Source of the DNA: Mucilaginibacter sp. OK283 | Lineage (GTDB): Bacteria; Bacteroidota; Bacteroidia; Sphingobacteriales; Sphingobacteriaceae | DNA length: 64,000 nucleotides | Direction of reading: 5' to 3' | NCBI RefSeq assembly: GCF_900110415.1 | Contig: NZ_FODR01000001.1 | Span: forward strand, 620,001 to 684,000 | Shown: piece after piece, positions 17,484-25,889 of the stretch | Position numbering within the stretch: position 1 is the first letter of the stretch | How the letters are laid out: the number at the start of each line of letters is the position of its first letter | Notes under the pieces: model-generated | Told to the model about the DNA's origin: nothing | Seen by the model: the letters and a program-made list of their open reading frames with translations, nothing else | Database searches by the model: none | Made by a program: the position numbers and the translations under genes

Positions 17484-18728
17484 TTATTTAAATCCAAATA
17501 TCAGCGGGAATATAAAGGTTACTATGATTGTCCATATAAAGTAAATAGGGAGGTAGAAGGCAATAGTTTTGCCTACGCCGGTTATGTCGGCTTTTTTGGA
17601 AAGCACCTTGAAAAGTTGCGTAGTTACCAGGAGCAGATTAATCAAAATTAAAACGTTGCCACCCAAAATCGCAGCCCTGTTTGGCGTTAAGCCCCATTCC
17701 GAAATCCGGAACAAGATGGCAGAAAGCGCAACGCCATTAACTACTATGGTTAAAACCGACAGCAGAAAAAGAATCCAGGTTTCTGTATAACTTTTAGTTG
17801 CCTTAGATGCTTCGGCAACCGAAAAGAAAATAATGGCCATAACACCGACTAACAGGGCGTTAAAAACCAGTAAGAACTCCCTATTGTTATAGGGGTTTTT
17901 ACCGGAATAAACTATTGCTATAAGATAGATCACCAGCATCATTATTACCAGCGGGCTAAATATTTTGGCAATTACAGGGGAAACCTTACCCACTAATTGC
18001 GGATTAGCTTCGGTAAGACAGGTACCCACAATCGGCACCGCCGCAAGCCCCACAATTACAACATTTTTAAAATAAAACTCTTTAATATCAAAACCGATAA
18101 GCGAAAAAAGTCCGAGGGTTATGCCTGTCATTATTGCGCCTGCTATCAATATAAGGGTCGTCATTACTACCAGGTCGCCGTTATATTTTAAAAAGCGCAG
18201 CCGTTTCTCCCCGTCATTTCTCATCTCACCAACAAAAGCAAAACCTAATACCGACCATAGAAATAAGAGTAAGTGGATGCACGATAAAATTAGGGTGTCG
18301 CTTTTTTGGGCAATGGGAAACAAATTGATAAAAAGTGCACCCGCAAGTGTGGCACCAACAATAAAAGCAATTTTAGCGGCCGATAATTTGTTCTTCCAGG
18401 CAAAGTAAACCGTTAACAGGGGGAAAACGATAAACCCGATGTTCCTGGGATAAAAAAACTCTTCGTCGATATGAAAAACTGCAGGTAACTTTGCTATAAA
18501 GCCTGCTGCCAACGAAGCAACTATCACAAATAACAACTCCCTGCCTGTGCCCCAGTTAATCTCGTCACTTTCGTAATTCAGCCTTTCATTCCAGCAATCA
18601 GCAAGTGTATTGCCTTTAAGCCCGGGGTATAGGGTACTGAACGCTCGTTTAAAAGTCGTCTTGTTGGCCCGGTAAAGTTTTTCGAGTTGACCGGGATCGT
18701 TTAGATGGCCGAGTATTTCGTCTTTCAT
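17484..18728 (-). CDS. DUF4153 multi-pass membrane protein
   Basis: 414 residues. A soluble N-terminal segment (1-65, MKDEILGHLNDPGQLEKLYR, DCWNERLNY) is followed by about ten to twelve hydrophobic helices with short loops. This matches DUF4153, an integral membrane family without known function. A conserved-looking EADIT-like acidic loop is not visible. It is convergent with the S8 protease gene and stands alone. Confidence 0.75.
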   Translation of the reverse strand: MKDEILGHLNDPGQLEKLYRANKTTFKRAFSTLYPGLKGNTLADCWNERLNYESDEINWGTGRELLFVIVASLAAGFIAKLPAVFHIDEEFFYPRNIGFIVFPLLTVYFAWKNKLSAAKIAFIVGATLAGALFINLFPIAQKSDTLILSCIHLLLFLWSVLGFAFVGEMRNDGEKRLRFLKYNGDLVVMTTLILIAGAIMTGITLGLFSLIGFDIKEFYFKNVVIVGLAAVPIVGTCLTEANPQLVGKVSPVIAKIFSPLVIMMLVIYLIAIVYSGKNPYNNREFLLVFNALLVGVMAIIFFSVAEASKATKSYTETWILFLLSVLTIVVNGVALSAILFRISEWGLTPNRAAILGGNVLILINLLLVTTQLFKVLSKKADITGVGKTIAFYLPIYFIWTIIVTFIFPLIFGFK

Positions 18729-19334
18729 GAGTTTGTATTTTAAAACGTTTTGGTTAAAATCTTCAATTTTGAATTTTTAAAGCCGTTTAATTCCACTAAG
18801 CGCCATTCATCCCTAAAACAACATCAAGCCACTGCGCACTAAGGCATTTAATTACGAGTTTTTGCTGTTTGAAAGCACTTTGCTTTTCAAAGTTAATATT
18901 CATTTTCATTAAAACAAATACAATCAATAGATTTTTTAGCTGTCAGCGGATATAGAGTGGAAACGGCCGAACAGGTAACGAAAAATTTCGGCTATCACAT
19001 TCACTTTATACGGGTTGTTGTGCGCTCTGATGGCAGGAATGCCGGTTTTAAGCCAGTCCATAAAAGATAAGTTGCTGAAAAAACATTTGCCTGGTTTGAC
19101 ATAATATTATGCGGAAATTATGAACTCCAGCCTGATCCATCTAAAAATATGGTCAAACTATTGGCAATAAAATTGTTATTGAACAAATTTAAACAGGCCC
19201 TTAATAAAAATGGTAAACAATTAAATAACAAACAATTAACCTGAAATTGGTATTAAAGCAATGTTTGAAGCGGTTATTTGAGAGCAGGTTAAAAAGGCTA
19301 AAATAAGCCTGCCGGGGTACAAACATAATTTGAT
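18729..19334. other. Long intergenic region upstream of the phosphate transporter
   Basis: About 605 bases between divergent genes with no credible ORF on either strand. There are short hairpins (CTTTG/CAAAG near 18890, AGGCT/AGCCT near 19296) and several poly-A/T tracts, but no clear promoter pair, riboswitch fold or repeat family member. The stretch 18950-19080 has a more coding-like base composition, yet every frame is interrupted. Confidence 0.4.
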
Positions 19335-20759
19335 ATGCATATTTCAATACTCGCAGCCACACTTCCTTTTATCGGTCAGGTTAATTTAAGCGGTTATTTA
19401 CTGGTTGTCTTTATCGTCTGCATCCTGGCCGTTATCGGGTTCGAGTTTGTGAATGGCTTTCATGATACAGCCAATGCGGTAGCTACCGTAATATACACCC
19501 GGGCTTTAAAACCAGTATATGCTATTCCCTGGTCGGGCTTATGGAATTTTTTAGGCGTGTTTATGGGTGGTGTAACGGTAGCCATGGGTATTTTAAAGCT
19601 GGTGCCGCTTGATGCCTTGATGACTTTGCCCGTGAGCGTAGGTGCCTGCCTGGTATTATCGGTGTTGCTCGCGTCCATTATCTGGAACCTGGGCACCTGG
19701 TACCTGGGTATTCCATGTTCCAGCTCGCATACCATGATTGGCGCCATGATTGGCGCCGGCCTGGCCTTTACCTGGTACTACCATGGCCCCGGGGTAAATT
19801 GGGGTAAAGCCGAAGAGATAGGCCTGTCGCTTGTTCTATCGCCCATTATTGGTTTTGGTGCCGCAGCCCTGCTCATGTTGTTTTTAAAGCATGTAACCAA
19901 ATCACATGCCTTGTTTCATATCCCAACCGGCGAAGATGACCGTCCGCCAATTTTAATCAGGCTTTTGCTCATCACCACCTGTACCCTGGTTAGTTTTTTT
20001 CACGGCAGTAATGATGGGCAAAAAGGCGTTGGCTTATTTATGCTGATCCTGATAGCGTTTTTACCTGCCCGGTTTGCCGTTAATCATCATATAAGTAATG
20101 ATAAAGTTTTGGCGGCGTTTAACCAGGCCAGCCTCGTGATAACTAAAAATACCTCTGCAAACAATGCCCCCAACGGTGAATTTATAAAACTGGCAGATAT
20201 AATTGCCCGGGCAAAAGCTTCGCTGGCCGAAAAAAATGAAACAGATGTTGCCAAAACTTACCGCTACCGTAAACAGGTAGAGGCGGCTGTAATAGCAATC
20301 AGGACGGTACTTAAAGACAATAAGATTCAGTTATCTGAAAATGACCGGGCCATGCTTACAGCTGCCTCGGACGAGTTGGAGCATGTAACAGATTTTGCGC
20401 CGGTGTGGGTTATCGCTATCATTTCCGTATCGCTTGGGTTGGGTACCATGATTGGCTGGAAAAGGATTGTAGTTACCATTGGCGAAAAAATTGGTAACGA
20501 ACATTTAAGCTATGCGCAGGGGGCCACATCCGAAATTGTTGCAGCATCAACCATTGGGCTTAGTACGGCATTTGGTTTGCCGGTGAGTACTACACATGTG
20601 CTTTCAAGCGGTATTGCCGGCGCTATGGTTGCTTCGGGCGGTAAGGGCAATCTTAATAATAAAACAATAAAAAATATTGCGATGGCCTGGGTGCTTACTT
20701 TACCGGTAGCAATAATTTTAGCATCTTTATTATTCATGTTTTTCCATTTGTTTATTTAA
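19335..20759 (+). CDS. PiT-family inorganic phosphate transporter
   Basis: 474 residues, about ten membrane helices in two homologous halves. The first PiT signature is GFHDTANAVATVIYTRAL (about residue 42), followed by PCSSSHTMIGAMIG; the second half carries GLSTAFGLPVSTTHVLSSG. Between them lies FFHGSNDGQKGVGLF and a soluble charged loop (about 240-345). PiT proteins import phosphate, often as a metal-phosphate complex, with protons or sodium. The universal stress protein gene follows 10 bases downstream, so the pair is very likely one operon. Confidence 0.92.
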   Translation: MHISILAATLPFIGQVNLSGYLLVVFIVCILAVIGFEFVNGFHDTANAVATVIYTRALKPVYAIPWSGLWNFLGVFMGGVTVAMGILKLVPLDALMTLPVSVGACLVLSVLLASIIWNLGTWYLGIPCSSSHTMIGAMIGAGLAFTWYYHGPGVNWGKAEEIGLSLVLSPIIGFGAAALLMLFLKHVTKSHALFHIPTGEDDRPPILIRLLLITTCTLVSFFHGSNDGQKGVGLFMLILIAFLPARFAVNHHISNDKVLAAFNQASLVITKNTSANNAPNGEFIKLADIIARAKASLAEKNETDVAKTYRYRKQVEAAVIAIRTVLKDNKIQLSENDRAMLTAASDELEHVTDFAPVWVIAIISVSLGLGTMIGWKRIVVTIGEKIGNEHLSYAQGATSEIVAASTIGLSTAFGLPVSTTHVLSSGIAGAMVASGGKGNLNNKTIKNIAMAWVLTLPVAIILASLLFMFFHLFI

Positions 20760-20769
20760 AAGGCCAAAA

Positions 20770-21591
20770 ATGAAACAGATTCTTGTTGCTTCCGATTTTT
20801 CAAAAAGCGCAGCCAATGCAATGGCTTACGCTATGGAGCTGGCCGTTGTACTAAACAGGGATGTTTGCGTTATACATGCCATACACCCTACCGAAGGCAT
20901 TAACAACAGTACTTATAACGCTATTTTTATTGAAGACTACTATACCAACAAAAGGGAGGCTTTAAAGGAATGGGCGGCCGAATTTACCCGGCAGGAAGCT
21001 TATGCTTCTGTAAAGGTTAGCACGCTTTGCGATGTTGGTTTTTTGAAAAACGTAATAACCCGTTATGTTGATAAAAACCCTGTGGAGCTTTTGGTAATGG
21101 GCATAACCGGTGCAACAGGTATTGCCGGTATTGTGGGCAGTAACGCAAGTATGATGGTAAGCAGGGTGAAAACGCCTACCTTAATCATCCCGCTGGAAAG
21201 CAAGTTCTCCAGGGTGCCGGTGATTACGCTGGCTACAGATTTTGAAACCCGCCTGTCTGCCGAAGATGTAAACGCTTTGAACGAGATGGTGCAGGCATTT
21301 GGATCCGCTAAAATGCAGGTGCTGTATGTAGCAGATAAGCCCGACGATAAACATATCAAAACAGGAGAGGCCAAATTAAGCGGCTTAATCAAAAATGCCG
21401 AACTTGATTTTAACTATATTAACAACAGCAGCGCTATAAACGGTATTGTTGATTTTGTACAAACGCACGAAACCGACATCCTTTGCCTGGTTAAACATCA
21501 TCATAACATTGTTTACCGGCTATTTACCCGAAGCACGGTGAACCAGGTAATGAACAAATCAGTGAAAGCTATCCTGGTACTGCACGAATAA
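20770..21591 (+). CDS. Universal stress protein, tandem Usp domains
   Basis: 273 residues with two Usp folds: residues 1-142 (start MKQILVASDFSKSAANAMAY, ending TLIIP) and a more divergent second half (150-273). The first half has GITGATGIAGIVGSNASMMV, similar to the nucleotide-binding GxxG-9x-GS pattern; the second half has HHHNIVYRLFTRSTVNQVM, where the pattern is weaker. Tandem Usps bind ATP or AMP and act in stress adaptation. Position 10 bases after the PiT gene suggests it senses or tunes phosphate status, which is inference. Confidence 0.88.
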   Translation: MKQILVASDFSKSAANAMAYAMELAVVLNRDVCVIHAIHPTEGINNSTYNAIFIEDYYTNKREALKEWAAEFTRQEAYASVKVSTLCDVGFLKNVITRYVDKNPVELLVMGITGATGIAGIVGSNASMMVSRVKTPTLIIPLESKFSRVPVITLATDFETRLSAEDVNALNEMVQAFGSAKMQVLYVADKPDDKHIKTGEAKLSGLIKNAELDFNYINNSSAINGIVDFVQTHETDILCLVKHHHNIVYRLFTRSTVNQVMNKSVKAILVLHE

Positions 21592-21629
21592 CATAGTTCT
21601 ATAAACCGTTAATACCCGCTGCTTAAATC

Positions 21630-21820
21630 AGGGAAATCGCTTTTGAAATTGATAAGATTTATTTCGCGCAAAGACGCTAAGATACAAAGCGATTTGCTTA
21701 TTTTCTCTTAGCGCTTTTGCGTCTTGGCGCGAAAAACCTGTAAACGCGATTATATAAACAATTGCTCTGACAGAAATAGCTCAACGTAATTAATTATAAA
21801 ATCTTAAACGCGATTTCCCT
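21630..21820. repeat. Nested palindromic element
   Basis: Outer arms AGGGAAATCGC (21630-21640) and GCGATTTCCCT (21810-21820) are perfect inverted repeats. Inner arms TTTCGCGCAAAGACGCTAAG (from 21662) and CTTAGCGC...GACGC...GGCGCGAAA (21707-21733) form a second, almost perfect hairpin. The 191-bp unit has no ORF and is a MITE-like or REP-like element; the inner CGCAAAGACGCTAAG motif is a type seen widely as dispersed repeats in Bacteroidota. It may also end pit-usp transcription. Confidence 0.75.
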
Positions 21821-21892
21821 GCTACTTAAACTTTTGTTCACCCTCAATTTATATTTGTTTGGTATGTTTGGTCTTTCGATGATTAACACTAA

Positions 21893-22999
21893 ATGATAAT
21901 ATCCCCTAAATATACCACCCCCGTTTTTAAAAAAGATCAGCCTGACGATACCTATAAGTTTTTGCCGCCTCCGCCGCCGTCTGGAAAGTACCCCTACCAT
22001 TTAAATGTTAACGACATATTGCCCGGTATAAACGATAACCGCATGTTATTTCATGTAGTGGGCGATACCGGTGGCTTTCGCGATCCGGATTTTCAGAAAA
22101 GGGTGCCCGATGCCATGGCCGCCCAGTATCAAACTTCGGCGGCGGCAAACAAACCTTCGTTCCTGTATCACCTGGGCGATGTAGTGTATAGCCATGGCGA
22201 AGAAAAATATTACAAAAGCCAGTTTTTTGATCCCTATAACAATTACCCCGGCCCTGTATTTGCCATAGCCGGCAATCACGACAGCGACATAAACCCCAAT
22301 GCCGATAAGCCATACCAAAGTTTGAATGCCTTTGCTGCTGTTTTTTGCGATACCCAACAACGGGCAATACCATTTGCCGGCGACAGCCCGCGCAAAAGCA
22401 TGGTGCAGCCCAATATTTACTGGACGTTGGATACACCGCTTGCAACTATCATTGGCTTGCACAGCAATGTGCCCAAATATGGCGTAATTACGCCAGAGCA
22501 GCGGGAGTGGTTCCGGCAGGAATTAAAGTCATCTGTACAAAACCACCCGGAAAAGGCATTGCTTGTTTGTATCCATCATGCACCATACTCTGCAGATGTT
22601 AATCATGGCTCCAGCTTACCCATGATCGAATTCCTGGAGGGCGCATTTACAGAAACCAATGTTTGGCCCGATATGGTTTTTAGCGGGCACGTACATAATT
22701 ACCAGCGTATCAGCAAGCGTTATCCAAATGGCATTACAGTGCCATACATCGTAGCCGGCGCAGGTGGCTTTGATGAGCTGCACCCCGTAGCCCATACCGA
22801 TGACGAGCGTTTTAGTGCCGAAAGCGAAGTTCTGTATGGAGCCAAACTGGAGTATTCGTGTGACACCCGGCATGGTTTTGCCAAGGTAATATTGGAGCGT
22901 ACAGATAATGGGTTAAGCCTGGGTGCGGAGTATTATGCGATACAGGATAAAGAGGCCATTCTTGTGGATGCCTATAATAAATTTGTGCCGGAGAGGTAA
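21893..22999 (+). CDS. Calcineurin-like metallophosphoesterase
   Basis: 368 residues, no signal peptide. The metal-binding motifs are complete and in order: VVGDTGGF (about 52), HLGDVVY (about 93), AGNHDSD (about 125), CIHHAPYS (about 225) and SGHVHNYQR (about 263). The overall arrangement is like purple-acid-phosphatase-related phosphoesterases, with a C-terminal beta extension. The first 40 residues are proline-rich (FLPPPPPSGKYPYH). The substrate is unknown; the pit and usp genes upstream hint at phosphate metabolism, but a palindromic element separates them. Confidence 0.85.
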   Translation: MIISPKYTTPVFKKDQPDDTYKFLPPPPPSGKYPYHLNVNDILPGINDNRMLFHVVGDTGGFRDPDFQKRVPDAMAAQYQTSAAANKPSFLYHLGDVVYSHGEEKYYKSQFFDPYNNYPGPVFAIAGNHDSDINPNADKPYQSLNAFAAVFCDTQQRAIPFAGDSPRKSMVQPNIYWTLDTPLATIIGLHSNVPKYGVITPEQREWFRQELKSSVQNHPEKALLVCIHHAPYSADVNHGSSLPMIEFLEGAFTETNVWPDMVFSGHVHNYQRISKRYPNGITVPYIVAGAGGFDELHPVAHTDDERFSAESEVLYGAKLEYSCDTRHGFAKVILERTDNGLSLGAEYYAIQDKEAILVDAYNKFVPER

Positions 23000-23104
23000 T
23001 AAAGAGATTCCCCGTTTGCCATACTTAAAAAAAACATATTTTAGCACTTGCGTTCAACAGCAGGCCATTCCCCTGGTCCCGGGGATTTTAGACAAGTGTA
23101 TTCA

Positions 23105-25648
23105 ATGACAAAAGCGAGCCGGATTTTATTACTTCATCCCTGGGTATATAGGATTTTGGTTTTTGCTGCCGTCCTTGGCTCGTGCTTAAAATTACAGGCG
23201 CAGGGCTTACAGTTCAACTCGAACGATAGTTTAATGGAAAAACGGACGTCCTATTCCGTTTTTAAACAGGAAAGCCCCACATTTAATGATGAATTAACCG
23301 TCGCCTTTCAGCTGGCTTTATGGGATAATTCGCACCTGGGCTATGTTTTAAACCTTGCCGATAGTAAAAACAATTCCTATAGCCTCAGTTATATTTATTT
23401 GAACGGCACCCCTTACTTAAATTTCAATATCGACAGTAAGAGCAATAAGATCACCATTCCGCTGAGCGCTGCCCAGCTATCAAAAAGGACATGGACAGCC
23501 ATCAAAATCAAGCTGGACCTGCGTGGGGATAAAGCAACAGTGTGGGTTAACGGTAAACCGTATGGCGCTTCGGGCTTTAGTTTCACCGGCAGCATCAGCC
23601 CGGTAATTACCTTTGGCAAAAATTCGCGTTACTCCGATGTGCCCAATATGGCCATCTGCAACCTGGAAGTTGGCGATGCCTCCCAGGCTTATTCGTTCCC
23701 GTTAGATGAATGGGAAGGCCAAAACGTGCACAGCAGCAATGGCGACGAGGTTGGCTTTGTTGAAAACCCGGTTTGGCTTATTAATGAATCGTACTTCTGG
23801 AAGCCGCGGTTGTCAAAAAGCTTTAACGAGGTTGTGGGCCTAAACTTTAATCAGCAAAAACAAAGCATGGTGCTGTTTGGCAGCAACTCGGTAGTGCAAT
23901 ATAATGTCAGGAATGATGAGGAATCATCCGGTTCCTATCAAAACCCCTTGCCTATGCCCCTGTTACTGGGCAAAAGCATTGTTAACCCCAGGCAAAATAA
24001 GCTGTATGTGTATGAGGTTAACAACGCCCCGGGCAACCCATCCGGCCTGGTATCGCTTGATCTTTCGAGGTTAAACTGGGAGGTTAAAGGAAACGCAGCC
24101 TTGCCATCGCAACGGCATCACCATAATGTGTTTTACGATAAAGATTACCGCGATCTTTATTTATTTGGCGGCTACGGGTCGTTTAGGTACTATAATGATT
24201 TTTTTAAGTTTGATACCCTGAAACAGGTTTGGCAGCCTGTGGTTTTTACCGGCGACCATATCGATCCGCGATTTTTTTCGGCCTGCAGCGTTGCCGACGC
24301 GAATAACGACGTGTATATATTTGGCGGTATTGGCAATCAATCGGGTAGCCAGGTTGTAGGTGGCATGCATTTTTATGATTTGTACCGGGTTAACCTAACC
24401 AGCCGCACCATCAAAAAACTATGGGAAATTAAGCCTGATGAAGAGGCTTTTGTGCCTGCCAATAACCTCGTCCTATCAAAGGATGGAAAATATTTTTATG
24501 TGTTATGTTACCCGCACGAGCGGCCTAAAACCAGCTTAAAGCTTTATAAATATGCTATTCAAGATGGATCATACGAGGTTGTAAGCGGCGAGATTCCGGT
24601 AACATCTGAACGGATTGAAACCGATGTTAACCTGTTTTTTAATAGTGATGCGAACGAATTTTATTGCACCACGCAGGAGTTTACTTCGCCTGTAAAATCG
24701 GGTGTCAAAATTTATTCGCTGGCATTTCCCCCGGTAAGTTATGCCGCTTATTTAAAATCGAAACAGGCTAAAAGCACAACAACCGGTTTGTATAGCTACG
24801 TTGCAAGGCTGGCGGCGGTACTACTTGTAGCCGGTGGAGCATTCATCTACCTGAAAAGGAAAAAAGCCAAACCGGTGCCCGATGCTGCTGATTTAACCCA
24901 GGATGAAAGCCAATTGGAAATTATCGGCAACAAAGCTAATGCGGTTTATTTGCTGGGCGCATTTGCGGTGTATGATAAAAACGGCAAGGATATTACCTAC
25001 CTGTTTAGCCCTAAAATTAAACAGCTATTTATTTTGATTTTGCTGAGCAGCCGCGATAAAAACGGTGTAACCTCCAGGCGTATTTCAACAACCCTTTGGG
25101 CCGATAAAGATGTGGCCAAAACAAAAAATATCAGGGGTGTTACTTTAAATCACCTGAGAAGTATTCTTGCTGACCTGGATGGGATTGAGCTGGCCTATAT
25201 CAATGACACCTATAGCTTCACTGTTTCGGACGACTTTTTTTGCGATTATTTTGTGGTGCAAGCCAGCCTTAATAACAGGCAGGGGGCGGCAGAATTGGAG
25301 GTTCCGCATTTTGATTTGATGGCACGTGGCGGCCTGCTGCCGGCTATGCCCGATGTTTGGCTGGATGATTTTAAGGAGGAGTACGAAGAAGCTTTAATGC
25401 CGGCTTTGCAGCCTGTAATAAAAAACACCTATGATGAGGGGCAGTTTAAAAAGGCTCTGGAGATAAGCCGGCTGATTTTAAATATCGATCCGTTTAGCGA
25501 TGCGGGCATTGAATATAAACTGAAAGCCATCAGGCGCACCAGGGGTATTGAACACGCCCGCCGCACCTATGATGATTTTGTAGCCGAATATAAAAGATCA
25601 TTAGGGATTGATTACCCCATACCATTTGATAAAATTTGTGGTAAATAG
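23105..25648 (+). CDS. Membrane-spanning one-component regulator: LamG-like, kelch, TM, wHTH-BTAD
   Basis: About 847 residues and an unusual architecture. An N-terminal signal or membrane helix (about 8-33) precedes a beta-sandwich like laminin-G/concanavalin domains (about 45-200, with TWTAIKIKLDLRGDKATVWV). Kelch-type repeats follow (about 230-540): DLYLFGGYGSFRYYND and DVYIFGGIGN are typical blades. One membrane helix (about 561-581) leads to the cytoplasm. The end carries a winged-helix domain (about 615-715, LFSPKIKQLFILILL, NIRGVTLNHLRSIL) and helical repeats like the bacterial transcriptional activator domain (BTAD) of SARP regulators (about 720-847, KALEISRLILNIDPFS, YKRSLGIDY). I infer a sensor that binds a glycan or protein outside and regulates genes directly without phosphorelay. 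The start at 23105 begins the signal segment; a longer frame to 23048 exists. It lies just before a glycan-degradation gene set. Confidence 0.8.
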   Translation: MTKASRILLLHPWVYRILVFAAVLGSCLKLQAQGLQFNSNDSLMEKRTSYSVFKQESPTFNDELTVAFQLALWDNSHLGYVLNLADSKNNSYSLSYIYLNGTPYLNFNIDSKSNKITIPLSAAQLSKRTWTAIKIKLDLRGDKATVWVNGKPYGASGFSFTGSISPVITFGKNSRYSDVPNMAICNLEVGDASQAYSFPLDEWEGQNVHSSNGDEVGFVENPVWLINESYFWKPRLSKSFNEVVGLNFNQQKQSMVLFGSNSVVQYNVRNDEESSGSYQNPLPMPLLLGKSIVNPRQNKLYVYEVNNAPGNPSGLVSLDLSRLNWEVKGNAALPSQRHHHNVFYDKDYRDLYLFGGYGSFRYYNDFFKFDTLKQVWQPVVFTGDHIDPRFFSACSVADANNDVYIFGGIGNQSGSQVVGGMHFYDLYRVNLTSRTIKKLWEIKPDEEAFVPANNLVLSKDGKYFYVLCYPHERPKTSLKLYKYAIQDGSYEVVSGEIPVTSERIETDVNLFFNSDANEFYCTTQEFTSPVKSGVKIYSLAFPPVSYAAYLKSKQAKSTTTGLYSYVARLAAVLLVAGGAFIYLKRKKAKPVPDAADLTQDESQLEIIGNKANAVYLLGAFAVYDKNGKDITYLFSPKIKQLFILILLSSRDKNGVTSRRISTTLWADKDVAKTKNIRGVTLNHLRSILADLDGIELAYINDTYSFTVSDDFFCDYFVVQASLNNRQGAAELEVPHFDLMARGGLLPAMPDVWLDDFKEEYEEALMPALQPVIKNTYDEGQFKKALEISRLILNIDPFSDAGIEYKLKAIRRTRGIEHARRTYDDFVAEYKRSLGIDYPIPFDKICGK

Positions 25649-25777
25649 GGGGCGTTATAGAACGATTAGTGTTAAGTTAGAAGTGCTCGTAAATCTGACT
25701 TATCCTTTTTGACTTAGAACTTAAGACTTTCGACTAAAGACCTTCCATCATTCCCGGTTAATAATGCGATTAATTTT

Positions 25778-25822
25778 AATGGGTTAATGAAATTTAAACC
25801 GGGTTAACCCATTTATTAACCC
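25778..25822. promoter_or_regulatory. GGGTTAA inverted-repeat cluster, candidate operator
   Basis: AATGGGTTAA (25778-25787) and TTAACCCATT (25804-25813) are a perfect inverted repeat. The second arm overlaps a perfect palindrome GGGTTAACCC (25801-25810), and another TTAACCC follows at 25816-25822. The cluster lies between the regulator gene and the putative glycosidase gene, 68 bases before the latter. It is a good candidate binding site for the regulator encoded directly upstream, but that link is inference. Confidence 0.5.
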
Positions 25823-25889
25823 TTGTTTTAATACCACCTATCCTATTATTGTGTGGTATTAAGCGGCACCTACCGCCCTGCACCTATCT

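Noticed and set aside
18950..19080. A decayed gene upstream of the phosphate transporter
   Set aside because: Base composition hints at it, but stops interrupt every frame and I recognise no motif.
22008..22462. Two overlapping minus-strand ORFs of 138-145 codons in the metallophosphoesterase gene
   Set aside because: Both are antisense shadows of a gene with intact metal motifs.
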